Part shown: one piece after another, positions 41,976 to 51,524 of the stretch
Layout of the letters: every line of letters begins with the position of its first letter
Numbering within the stretch: position 1 is the first letter of the stretch
Origin: Rhabdophis nuchalis
Taxonomy: Eukaryota; Chordata; Lepidosauria; Squamata; Natricidae
Reading direction: 5' to 3'
DNA length: 64,000 bases
Assembly: GCA_039707465.1 (NCBI GenBank)
Contig: CM077653.1
Coordinates: forward strand, 4,256,184-4,320,183
Made by a program: the position numbers and the translations under genes
The notes under the pieces: model-generated
What the model was told of the DNA's origin: nothing
The model's input: the letters and a program-made list of their open reading frames with translations, nothing else
Databases searched by the model: none

Positions 41976-42235
41976 CCTGAACGGTGGGTTGGGCTAAGAG
42001 AGAATGACTGGCCAAAAGTCACCCAGCTGGATTTCATGCCTACAGGGGAACTAGAACTCACAGTCTCCTGGTGATTGGCTTGAAGTTATTCAGCCAACTC
42101 TCATGCCTAAGACAAAACTAGAACTCACAGTCTCCTGCTGATTGGTCCAAAGTCACCCAGTCCACTTTCATGCTTAAGGCAGAACTAGAATTCACAGAGT
42201 CCTGGTGATTGGCCCAGAGTCACCCAGCTTTGCAA
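41976..42235 (-). repeat. CORE-SINE-derived tandem units, opposite strand
   Basis: About three and a half copies of the 40-kb unit in reverse: AGTCACCCAGCTGGATTTCA, AACTAGAACTCACAGTCTCC, GGTGATTGGC. An independent small array of the same unit 1 kb away. Confidence 0.85.
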
Positions 42236-42242
42236 AGCTTCC

Positions 42243-42620
42243 ACCCAAGGGTGGGCTTCAAAAATTTCAGCAACGGGTTCTCTGCCCAGTTGCTAGGTGG
42301 GCATGGCCTAGTCGGCCTCCTGCACCATGGCAAGGAGGGGCTTTTTTGCCTTCACCAGGCTATAGAGGCTCCCTGGAGGCTGGAAACCAGCCCGTTTCCA
42401 GCCTTTCAGAACTTCCGGGAGGCTCATTTCCCCACCATCCCCGATCCACTGTTTGGGCCCTGCATTTACCTCGCATCCAAAATGGGCTGCGTGGAGACCC
42501 CTATGAAGGGTATGGTGAGTAGGGTGAGGCCAGCCATGGGTGGGATTCAGAGGTTATCCGAACTGGCCATAACATTAGCTACAGGTTCTCCTGAATCTGG
42601 GCGAACCTGTAGCAGCCTGC
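42243..42620. mobile_element. hAT-like repeat related to the GGTGGGATTCA family
   Basis: AAGGGTGGGCTTCAAAAATT, GCTAGGTGGGCATGGCCTAG and, further on, GGGTGGGATTCAGAGGTTAT. Two partial elements may overlap. A 174-residue frame across it has no domain. Confidence 0.45.
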
Positions 42621-43165
42621 CTCTGCTTCCGCCTCCCTCCATTCATTGCATATATGCTCCTATCTTTCTTCTGAGACTTCAAGTCATTTCACAGGGTGGG
42701 GGGGGTGTTGTCTTGCTACTTTTATCTCCCTAGGAGGTAAATTGGACTGACAGAGAAAGAGAGGATAAAAATCAGCTGGGAATTCTGGAATCAAGCAGAG
42801 ATTTCTCCTGTGGTCTCCTCTCACTCTCTCTCTCTCCTCCCTCAATACAGGATTTTCAATATGAAAATCCCTAAGCTGGCTTACACCTGGTTCGCTTCTG
42901 TCCCCTTCCTTGCAACTACCTTCCCCCATCCCTCAATATCTACTCATCCTACTTTTCCCAGGAGATCCTGGCTCGTCTGAGATAAGCCAGCTCTTAATAA
43001 GTATGGCTCGCCAATTTCCTTGTTGGACTTTAATCTTGGCTCTGCTCTCAGAGGGATGTACAAACCTGAAAACTTCCTGATCAGATTTCAGAAGCTTCTG
43101 ATCCATGAGGGCAGCCACCTGGTAGGACTGGAGGGGGGCAGGGCTCCCAAAATCTCAACTCTGGT
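42621..43165. other. Unassigned sequence
   Basis: A (CT)n stretch near 42820; otherwise not recognised. Confidence 0.3.
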
Positions 43166-43827
43166 TGTTGTGGTCCCCTGGCGGCCTGCGGAGCTTGCAG
43201 CAGATTCGGACAATGAGGAGGTTGGGAGGAAGATGGGCCAGTCCTGGAGTCTGGGGAAGGCTCGGACGAGGGCTCTGCGTCAGAGGCATTGAGGGGGCCA
43301 AGGCCATCTGGTAGTTATGTGCTGCTTCTTAGGCCTTCGGAGTCTGACATCCCGCAGAAGAACAGCGGGAGCCTGTTCCCAGTGTGTGCATGTGCAGAGC
43401 TGCCAGAAGGGAAGAACAATTAAGAAAACAGGGTCGACTTGGGAGTAAGGCTTGGAGATGATTGGCCCTTCCCATAAGACATAAAAGAGCAACGAATGGG
43501 ACATGAGCCTTTGCAGGAAGCAATTAGTTCATCTGGTCGGTTCAAGCTTTGAAAACTTCTGTTTGACTCTGTGCTAAATTTGGCCTTTCTCTGCATTTGG
43601 CAATTACGTCTCTGGCTGCATTCCAAGGGAGATAAGGTGGGTGTTTATTAACAATCCCCTTGAAAGGCGGTGGCAACTCGAGCAGACATCTGTCGGAATA
43701 TTCACAGACGGTTTGTGAAAGCCTTGCAGACTGCGAATGGCCACAATTCACAGCCGTATAAATAAAAGAAGGTTTGGGGGACTAAGACTGTGATTTATGC
43801 TTTCTCAGGAAGCCTAAGGACAGAACA
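43166..43827 (+). mobile_element. Solo LTR, family A, long variant
   Basis: From TGTTGTGGTCCCC to AAGGACAGAACA, with ACATAAAAGAGC (TATA region) near 43481 and ATAAATAAAAGAAGG (poly(A) signal) near 43757. It is about 100 bp longer than the 31346 copy, mostly between those two motifs. Flanks CTGGT and CTGAC agree only partly. Confidence 0.8.
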
Positions 43828-44244
43828 CTGACCCAGTTTTTGCCCAACCAAGTTTATCTAGTTCAGCAGGGTGATTTTTCTGCGTACACGAACAGATGTT
43901 TTACCATGGTTCCTTCCTTAATAATAGTAGCCAAATTATGCAAATCGCTGCTCATTTCAAGGAGCGGAGTTGAGCAGTTCATGCTTGTGTATTATGCCCT
44001 ATCATAATGAGTTTTCCTTGGGGTTCCATCAACTTAATGATTGTGGTTTGTCAACTGTGCTTTATGGCCCCGTTTTGTGCAGGGATCCAGCCGTGGTGTC
44101 TTATTCAACAAGCCGCGTTGGAAACAAATGGTAATGTCACAGGCAAATCTCAGCTCGTCGTCAAAGGATGAGAAGGCAGTGGCTTGAAATGCAGGACAGA
44201 AAAATTAGATAATTTTGTTGGCTACCGACCAAAAATATCTAAAT
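43828..44244. other. Unique-looking sequence
   Basis: No repeat recognised. CCAAATTATGCAAATCGCTG near 43931 contains an octamer-like ATGCAAAT. No coding frame. Confidence 0.3.
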
Positions 44245-44247
44245 ATC

Positions 44248-44465
44248 AACCTAGAACTAAGGAGGAATTTCCTGACGGTGAGAACAATTAATCAGTGGAA
44301 CAGAAGTTGCCTCCAGGAGTTGTGAATGCTCCAACACTGGAAGGTTTTAAGATGTTGGATAAGCATTTGTCTGAAATGGTGTAGGGTTTCCCGCCTGAGC
44401 AGGGGGTTGGACTAGAAGACCTCCAAGGTCCCTTCCAACTCTTGTTATTCTATTCTATTCTTTTT
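44248..44465 (+). mobile_element. CR1 LINE 3' end
   Basis: CAACCTAGAACTAAGGAGGA, GTTGTGAATGCTCCAACACT, GGTTGGACTAGAAGACCTCC and a (TTATTCTATTC) tail. Confidence 0.9.
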
Positions 44466-44606
44466 TTCTGCCAGGAAGTGCCAATTATGAGCTGAGGATA
44501 TCCGATGAACTTCAGGAATGTCCAGGAATGTTCACGCATAATGGCCGCTGCAGCCTCCCCCTAGCCACATGATCAAAATTCAGATGCTTAACAACCAAGT
44601 CCTATT
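44466..44606. mobile_element. Fragment of the GTAGTCCTTGACTTAC MITE
   Basis: GCCACATGATCAAAATTCAG and ATGCTTAACAACC resemble the interior of the element at 22480-22750. Confidence 0.45.
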
Positions 44607-44611
44607 TACAA

Positions 44612-44812
44612 TACAATAGCAGAGTTGGAAGGGACCTTGGAGGTCTTCTAGTCCAACCCCCTGCCTCGGCAGGAAACCCTATACCGTTTCAGACAAATGC
44701 CTATCCAACATCTTCTTAAAGACTTCCAGGGTTGGGGAGTTCACAAGTTCTGGAGGCAACTTCTGTTCCACCGATTAATTGTTCTCACTGTCAGGAAAGT
44801 TCTCCTCAATGC
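44612..44812 (-). mobile_element. CR1 LINE 3' end with ATTGT tail
   Basis: ACAATACAATAGCAGAGTTG, GGAGGTCTTCTAGTCCAACC, then GTTCTCACTGTCAGGAAAGT. It has the same ATTGT-type tail as the copy inside the LTR at 10145. Confidence 0.9.
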
Positions 44813-45430
44813 TCTACCTGACTCCGTTGTTACATCCTCAAACCCCCACAAGCTTCAACCACAAACTGTCTACCATGGACCTCACCCCATTCCTAAGAGG
44901 TCCGTAAAGGGGACGTGCATAAGCGCACCAGCGTGCCTTCCGTCCGTCCCTGTCTTACTATCCCTATTAATTTGTACTCACTTCCCTTGCTCATGTCCGT
45001 GTTTATAACTTATGCCTGTTATCTTGTATACGTTTGTCAAACTAAATAAATAACTTCTGCGCGTGTGATTTGATGGGGAGAGCATTTCACTTCCATCTGA
45101 GAGAACGCTTTAAAGTTGCCAAAGATTCGATTCCACCCCCCCCCCAACCCCAACCCCCCCAATGAATTGTAAACATTCCGTTTCAAGTTCAGAGTTTGGA
45201 CCGACGCACTCAGCAGGAAGCGTTTAGTTTGAAAGAAGACAATTTTAGTCCTGCCAACTTTTCTGAACTGTTGGGATTTTGGCAGATAATCAGATCTGCG
45301 CGCTTTGGAAATTGCTGAACACTGTCAAATATTGATATGGCTGCTAGTTGGTTTTCTGTTTATTTATAAACTGCGTGTTCCTCCTAACATTTGGCTCGTG
45401 GGTACCTTCTGGGGATTTAGAAGGTACCAT
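44813..45430. other. Unique-looking sequence with a poly-C run
   Basis: No recognised element; C runs near 45138-45162. 45180-45330 is a possible conserved stretch (GGACCGACGCACTCAGCAGG). Confidence 0.3.
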
Positions 45431-45432
45431 AC

Positions 45433-45715
45433 ATCCCTGCGGCCGATCCGCTCCCACAGAGAGGGACTTCTCCGGGTGCCGTCCACTAGGCTATGCCAGT
45501 GGGCGACGCCCAGGGGAAGGGCCTTCTCTGTGGCGGGCCCAACCCTCTGGAACGACCTTCCCCCCGAAATTAGAACAACCACGGACCTCTGCTCCTTCCA
45601 TCAAAAACTAAAAACACACTTCTTCCGCTTGGCCGGCCTGGGATAATAGAAATGTTTTTAGGGTTTTTAGGGGTTTAGTTTTAGTTTTAATATTCTCGTT
45701 AATTCTGGTAAAGCT
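45433..45715 (+). mobile_element. L2-like LINE 3' end
   Basis: The plus strand encodes RGRAFSVAGPTLWNDLPPEI and RTTTDLCSFHQKLKTHFFRL, the same ORF2 tail as the minus-strand copy at 23553-23792. The 3' UTR runs to about 45715. Confidence 0.8.
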
Positions 45716-45719
45716 ATGT

Positions 45720-45975
45720 CAGTGATGGCTAAGCTTTTTGTACTCACATGCCAAAATCGTGCGCATGTGCCAGTGCTGGATTTCAACATTTTTTAGAACC
45801 TCTTCTGTAGGTGGGGAGTGGGAGTGGCTTGCTGGCCATGTGACCAGGTGGGACCGGGTGGGAGTGGCTTGCTGGCCATGTGACTGGGTGGGAGTGACTT
45901 GCCAGCCATGTGACCAAGTGGGAGTGGCTTGGCAGTCATGTAACTGGGTGGGCATGGCCAACTTGTAAAATGTGG
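45720..45975. mobile_element. hAT-like fragment with ~30-bp tandem units
   Basis: Left CAGTGATGGCTAAGC, then about four units of GGTGGGAGTGGCTTGCTGGC + CATGTGACC (45830-45960). The right end is not recognised. Confidence 0.65.
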
Positions 45976-46019
45976 TGAAACTCACTCAACAACGCTCTTG
46001 CTTAGCAACCGAAATGTTG

Positions 46020-46180
46020 GCTCAGGAACTCTGGCATTTGAAGCACGCAAGTCTTAAAGCTGTCAAGTTCCAAGACCCTCGCACCCCTCACCCTTTAGAA
46101 AAAAAACTCCCAGGGGTGTTCAAACTTGACAGCTTTAAGACTTGTGGACTTCAACTCCCAGAATTCCTCCTCTCGCTCTT
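46020..46180. mobile_element. Inverted pair of TGTTCAAACTTGACAG hAT-like ends
   Basis: 46039-46075 (CGCAAGTCTTAAAGCTGTCA AGTTCCAAG) is the reverse complement of 46118-46150 (TTCAAACTTGACAGCTTTAA GACTTGTGG), separated by about 45 bp. Confidence 0.65.
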
Positions 46181-46615
46181 CCTCTGGATGATGGGCGGAC
46201 GGGTGGGGGGAGGGAGATAGAACCGGTTCTAAACAGCACTGTAGATTTGTGGAACCTCTTCCTGCAGAATGAGTGAATAAGCAGAAGGCAATATCCCAGA
46301 GCTGAAATCCAGAGGTTAGACCTTGCAGTAGACAGATGATGAAGGTGGAACAAAGAGGATGTGAAGTCTTGGCAGACTCTGGCTTCTGTCATTGATTCAG
46401 CTCTTTTTAAGCAGCAGGAGAAAAGGAATGGATTGTAAATTGCTGATTAATTCATCTAGTAACACCTGAGGCCATAGAGAGCCCAGTTCCCTGGGACCAT
46501 CTCTCCTAAAAACGGTGAGGGAGAGAAAGCCAACTTGAACTTTAAAAGAAAACACTTAAAAGAGTTTTGCTCAGATAAAGGAGAATATTTGTAGCTCAGG
46601 ATTGAAACGAGGGGT
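46181..46615. other. Unassigned, with a shared repeat piece at 46231
   Basis: CACTGTAGATTTGTGGAACC occurs here and at 23850. The rest is not recognised. Confidence 0.35.
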
Positions 46616-46616
46616 C

Positions 46617-47332
46617 CTTGGTGCTCTCTGAGCTTGGTTGTTTTCCTAGTAGATGTTTCATTACCCAAACTAGGTCCCATCATCAGTGCTAGCATCAACC
46701 AAGGTTGGGTAATGAAACATCTGCAAGAAGACAACTGTTCTGACCGAGGCTTCCCAAGAGCCGGAAGCAAACTCCTTGTCCCGACAAAAACCCCTTTAAT
46801 TAATTGACCATGAGTTTTGCTCATTCACATCCAGCAAAGTCTTTCGAGGGAGGATTTACAGTCACAGACCTTATCTGGCTTGGAGAGCTGCCAGGACGAT
46901 CTCTGCAAAACTTGGCAAGTAGTCTCGGAGAGTCACAAACCAATGATGTGAACTAATGGTCTCCTGCAACCTCCACTCCCCTTTCGCTCCTCTTTTATTA
47001 CCTCTGGGAGGGGCCATTCATCATCCACCTGTGGCCTTACTCCCAAGTTGACCCCTGTTCTTTAGCTCTTCCCTTTGTCTGGCCACTCTGCGCATGCGTA
47101 CACTGGGAACAGGCTCCAGCTGTTCTTTTGCCTCACTGATGTCTGACTCTGAAGGCAGTTGATAACTGGCGTATGGCTCTGGCTCCCTCTCTGCGTCCGA
47201 CACAGAGCCCTCCTCAGAGCCTTCCCCAGACTCCAGGATTGGCCCATGTTCATCCCAACCTTCTCACTGTCCGAATCTTCTCCCAGCTCTGCTGATGGGC
47301 CACAAAAACAACTAAGCTCAGAGAGCACCAAG
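46617..47332. mobile_element. Palindromic element interrupted by a solo LTR
   Basis: The left arm 46617-46668 (CTTGGTGCTCTCTGAGCTTG to GATGTTTCATTACCCAA) pairs with 46705-46735 (TTGGGTAATGAAACATCTGC) plus 47313-47332 (TAAGCTCAGAGAGCACCAAG). The LTR lies exactly in the gap of the right arm. Confidence 0.85.
46736..47307 (-). mobile_element. Solo LTR, family A, with 5-bp target duplication
   Basis: TGTTCTGACCGAGGCTTCCC to GATGGGCCACAAAA, flanked by ACAAC at 46731-46735 and 47308-47312. Collinear with the other family A copies. No internal retroviral sequence. Confidence 0.88.
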
Positions 47333-48320
47333 AATCTCTCCATTTTGCTCAGAGCCTTGGAGGCCTAGCATCCTTACACGCCTGCAGAAATTGTAATGAT
47401 GGTGTGTGTGTTCTTTTGTGGTTTCCAAATCTAACAGAAGCACAACTATGCTGAACACCCACAATAAGTCGGGATTAAACCTGATGAGTGTAATGGGTTC
47501 TCTTCTAATGCAATTGTGGCATTGTCACAACGTATGAGACGAGGCTAAAATAGAGTCGAATTATTTATATGCTTTGTGGAGGTAACCCGGTCGTTATTTT
47601 AGTACGATGTGCGTTTCTGTCGACCCCATGAAGCCATCCTGTGGTTCCACGTTCCAGGAGACACCTTAGAAAAGCCGGCGAGGATGATTGGAGAACAGAA
47701 TGGGTGGGTGGGTGGGAGTTAACGTCCTGCAATGACAGACCGAGAGAGTTTGATACCTGGAGCCTCGCCAAGAGAAAACCAAGGTTGATCTAATAAGCCC
47801 TCTTCAGACAGCGAAAGAGACGGAGGTCAGGACCTCCTCCGTCTCGTCTTAGAGACGAAATAATGGTCTTTCGTGGCAGGGAGGCAGCTTTTAATTGGGT
47901 CTTCTGAACATTTTCATAACGGGAAGAATAACGTTCACGGTTAGCCAATTACCAAAAGGAGACGGCGGGTTATCCTTGTCGGGATGTGCCAGAGCGCGAA
48001 AGCCGAACAGGCTGCCGTGCCTGGGAAGGTTTTAACCCTAAAGTTTTCATTTGGATGCCAACCCTGAGCAGGGAGTCAAACTGAACGGGGTAGGCATCAG
48101 CTCCTTGATGCCACTTTTTCTTTTCCCAATCGCTCGATGCCTCCTCAAAGAAAAGGCACCGTAATCAGGTGCAATCAGATCTCAGGGAAGGCGTTCCGCT
48201 GATGCAGGTGGGTTGCATAGCTGCAGGTACGAGATAGCTTTCAGGCACGAGACTCACTCACTCCGTCCTTACGAAAAACACAGCAGGGAAGACGAACTGA
48301 GCTCATCTTTGAAAGAGAAG
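47333..48320. other. Long unique-looking block, candidate conserved non-coding DNA
   Basis: About 990 bp without recognised elements apart from (GGGT)n near 47700. 47880-48050 (CAGCTTTTAATTGGGTCTTC, GGTTAGCCAATTACCAAAAG) looks constrained and lacks any coding pattern. Confidence 0.3.
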
Positions 48321-48322
48321 TC

Positions 48323-48326
<4 letters not shown>

Positions 48327-48388
<62 letters not shown>

Positions 48389-48437
48389 CCTCCCTCCCTC
48401 CCTCCCTCCCTCCCTCCCTCCCTCCCTTCCTCCCTTC
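48327..48437. repeat. (CT)n then (CCCT)n microsatellite
   Basis: About 57 bp of CT followed by about 50 bp of CCCT/CCTT. Open frames over it are artefacts. Confidence 0.97.
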
Positions 48438-48750
48438 TTGCACTGCTTGTTGAACGCAGCCCATATGTGTTGGTTTTGCTGTGCGCAGCTGGCTTCGGTT
48501 TTCTGTGTGTCTCTATAAGTCAACAGTTTCAGATTTGGTCCACCTCCAAAGAGTCACTGATGCAGACTTCACTTGAATCTGTTCTAACGGATTCTGCTGA
48601 GTACAGGATGTCAATGAATTCCGAAACGTACCAAAAGGAAGGCACCATTTGATGTCCAGAACCTCCTCCCGAGAATTAACCCCCTTCCTGTCATCTACGT
48701 TAGATGTTCAAACAGTTTTCCATATCAGTTTGAGGTTGGGAAACTACTCA
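48438..48750. other. Unassigned sequence
   Basis: About 310 bp between two pyrimidine microsatellites, no recognised element. Confidence 0.3.
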
Positions 48751-48751
48751 G

Positions 48752-49225
48752 TTCCTTCCTTCCTTCCTTCCTTTCTTCCTTCCTTCCTTCCTTCCTCCCT
48801 CCCTCCCTCCCTCCCTCTCTACCTCCCCCTCCCTTCCTTTCTCCTTCCCTCCCTTCTTCCCTTCCCTTCCCTCCCTCCCTCTCTCCCTCCCCCTCCCTCT
48901 CTACCTCCCCCTCCATCCCTCCCTTTCTCCTTCCCTCCCTCCCTTCTTCCCTTCCCTTCCCTCCCCTCCCTCCCTCTCTACCTCCCCCTCCATCCCTCCC
49001 TTTCTCCTTCCCTCCCTCCCTCCCTTCTTCCCTTCCCTCCCCTCCCTCCCTCTCTACCTCCCCCTCCATCCCTCCCTTTCTCCTTCCCTCCATCCTTTCT
49101 TCCCTTCCCTTCCCTCCCTCCCTCTCTCCCTCCCCCTCCATCCCTCCCTCTCTCCTTCCCTCCCTTCCTGCCTCCTCCCCCCTCCCTCCCCCCCTCTCCC
49201 TCCCTCCCTTCCATCCATCCATCAT
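48752..49225. repeat. Large polypyrimidine (CCTT/CCCT)n tract
   Basis: About 470 bp almost purely C and T, with a higher-order unit near 65-90 bp (CTCTACCTCCCCCTCCATCC + CTCCCTTTCTCCTTCCCTCC) repeated about five times. Frames of 177-192 residues on the two strands are artefacts. Confidence 0.95.
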
Positions 49226-49420
49226 AGTTGACTCACTATGCAGCCTGCTCGCAAGCAAACAATGGGAGGGGGCAAGGAAGGAACCCGAGGGTGAGATTTG
49301 GGAGGGAAATTCTGGAATCCAAGTGTGTCATCTGAAAGCCTGAGACAATTGAGATGGTTGACTCCCTTCCCTCCCTCCTTCCCTCCCTCCCTCCCTCCTT
49401 TCTTCCTTCCTTCCTTCTCC
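49226..49420. other. Short spacer then (CCTT/CCCT)n
   Basis: 49226-49360 unassigned; 49361-49420 is a CCCT/CTTC microsatellite. Confidence 0.6.
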
Positions 49421-49557
49421 ATCTCAGGAGGCTATTAAGAAGAGATTGGATAACCATTTGGCATAGGGTATATATCTGAAATGGTATAGGGTTTCCTGCT
49501 TGAGCAGAAGGTTGGACTAGAAGACCTCCAAGAGCTCTTCCAACTCTGATTCTGTTA
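49421..49557 (+). mobile_element. CR1 LINE 3' end between CTTC microsatellites
   Basis: GGAGGCTATTAAGAAGAGAT to GGTTGGACTAGAAGACCTCC and TTCTGTTATG. It includes a small insertion, CATAGGGTATATATCTG. Confidence 0.9.
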
Positions 49558-49559
49558 TG

Positions 49560-49645
49560 TTTCCTTCCTTCCTTCCTTCCTTCCTTCCTTCCTTCCTTCC
49601 TTCCTTCCTTCCTTCCTTCCTTCCTTCCTTCCTTCCTCCCTCCCA
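49560..49645. repeat. (TTCC)n microsatellite
   Basis: About 20 near-perfect TTCC units starting directly at the CR1 3' end: tail-seeded. Confidence 0.96.
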
Positions 49646-50118
49646 TTGCATTTGTCAGAAATGGTTCAGGTGGAGCCTGTTGACCCCAAAAATCCAGTTG
49701 TATTTACCTAATTTATGCCAAGCCTCTTGTAATTAATTACTTTCTTAGTAATTGTTGGCTCTTCCTCCAAAGAGCCATTAATTAAGAGTTTTCAAGGATG
49801 GCCTTTTAGCCATGCTACGCAATGTAAGGCTTGATGCCCATGAGGAAAAGGCTGAAGGTCTATATCAATGCTTTCTTGAATGGCTTACCTTTCAGCCAAC
49901 TATTATTTCCAACGTGGGAGAAGCGGAGTTGTTTCCTAGGCTCCGTACCTGACATGATAGGAAATTGGTAAATTTGTAGGACAATTATTTACTTCTGCTT
50001 TGCAACCACCAATGATGTAGAAGGACATGCCCTTCCTGTAGAGTAGAGATGAAAATAGGAGGTTGTAGCTCATGGATGTAGGCTTAATTTCACCAGTGAT
50101 GAGAATCATAAAGCTTCA
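49646..50118. other. Candidate conserved non-coding block
   Basis: Repeat-free. 49720-49800 has CTTGTAATTAATTACTTTCT and a small inverted word pair GGCTCTTCCTCCAAAGAGCC followed by ATTAATTAAG: homeodomain-type TAATTA motifs. No coding. Confidence 0.35.
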
Positions 50119-50289
50119 TCCCAAAGGTGTTTTTTTTCAAAAGGCAATCAGACGTCGTCTTTCCTTGAAGACATTTCGCTTCTCATCCAAGAAGCGTCTT
50201 CCGTGCTGCAGAGCTTCTTGGATGAAGAAGCCAAATGTCTTCAAGGAAAAACAAAGTCTACTTGCCTTTTGAAAAAAGCACCTTTGGGA
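50119..50289. mobile_element. Palindromic MITE, ~77-bp arms
   Basis: Arms 50119-50195 and 50213-50289 (TCCCAAAGGTG and CACCTTTGGGA at the outer ends; CATCCAAGAAGC and GCTTCTTGGATG at the centre) pair with about 10-15% mismatches around a 17-nt spacer. Single arms occur at 34885 and 9050. Confidence 0.85.
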
Positions 50290-50350
50290 CAACCATGACC
50301 TGGATGACTTGACAATCTCCGTAGACATAACATTTCGTGTTCCTCTATGC

Positions 50351-51087
50351 CAAGGGTCCTCAAACTACAGCCGGTGGGCTAGATATGACCCGCCGAAGCT
50401 ATTAGCCTGGCCTGCATGGGACCACGAGGCTGCCGTACCCAAATCACACCGCCTATCTGTTGGTCCCCACCTGCCTTCTGTGGGTCCTGTTTTGGGCCTT
50501 CAGAGAGGGAGGGAGAGGGAGGGAGAAGGAGTGGGGGAGAGAGAGAGAGAGGGAGAAGGAGTGGGGAGAGAGGGGGAGAGGAGGGAGGGAAAAGGAATGA
50601 GAGAGAGAGAAAGAGGGAGAGAGGGAGGGAGGGAGAAGGAAGGGGGAGAGAGGGGGGGAGAGTGGAAAAAAGAGGGAGGGGCAGGAAGTGAACTAGAAAG
50701 AGGGAGAGAGGGTAAAGGAGTGAGGGGAGAGGGGGAGGGAGAGGGAAGGAGAAGGAATGGGAAAGAGAGAGAGGGAAGAAGAAGTCATGCTCACCCAGTC
50801 ACATGACCAACCTAGCCATGCCCACCCAGTCACATGACTGCCTAGCCATGCCCACCCAGTCACATGACCGTCTAGCCATGCCCACCCAGTCACATGACCG
50901 CCTAGCCATGCCCATCCAGTCACATGACCGCCTAGCCATGCCCTCCCAGTCACATGACCGCCTAGCCATGCCCATCCAGTCACATGACCGCCTAGCCATG
51001 CCCACCCAGCTGATCTTCCCCCCTCCCTCCCAACCGTCTGAGGGACCGTGAATTGGCCCCCTGATTAAAAAGCAGGACGACCCCGTG
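50351..51087. mobile_element. hAT-type element with GA-tract and 30-bp minisatellite
   Basis: Left CAAGGGTCCTCAAACTACAG, right AGGACGACCCCGTG, flanked by CTCTATGC (50343-50350) and ATCTATGC (51088-51095), 7 of 8 identical. Inside are a polypurine tract (about 50500-50785) and about seven 30-bp units (50793-51008). No transposase. Confidence 0.85.
50793..51008. repeat. 30-bp minisatellite, ~7 copies
   Basis: Unit CATGCCCACCCAGTCACATG + ACCGCCTAGC. Variants change CCCACC to CCCATCC or CCCTCC. A 30-bp unit keeps frames open (RRSCDWMGMA, HDRLAMPTQS), which are artefacts. Confidence 0.95.
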
Positions 51088-51095
51088 ATCTATGC

Positions 51096-51524
51096 CTTCA
51101 AAGAAGTTCTGGAAGAGAATCGTCTCAAAGATTCAGAGAAGCAAGCAACAAGAAGAGATTCCTCGTTTGAATATGACAGTAGAAGAGATTCTTTTCCAGC
51201 TACGACTTTTTTTTTTTGCAAGTAGGAAGCTCTAAGACGATTCCTATTGATCTCAAGAACTTCAACCAGAGGCCTCAATTCTGCATGAGGGGCCCAGTTT
51301 GCCAACTACATGAAAGAATTCTCACATCTGTCAATGATGAATGAGAAGGAATCGAGACCACCAATGTCACCATGGTTTACATTTTCAGCGACAGAAGCTC
51401 TTTCCCTCTTTGTTGTTCTGGAGAACAAAGCGGATCAAAAGGAGAGACGTCCTTTCTCAAGTGGGAGCCTTTCAACGACAATCAGTGTCTTCCCAGACTT
51501 CTTCATTCGGCTGCCTTCTCCTAC
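51096..51524. other. Unassigned sequence
   Basis: No recognised repeat; a T run near 51209. Confidence 0.3.

Noticed and set aside
42209..42733. 174-residue open frame
   Set aside because: Lies across hAT-like repeat sequence with a competing overlapping frame; no domain.
50793..51008. CRISPR-like regular 30-bp direct repeats
   Set aside because: Units are contiguous with no unique spacers, in vertebrate DNA inside a hAT-type element: a minisatellite.
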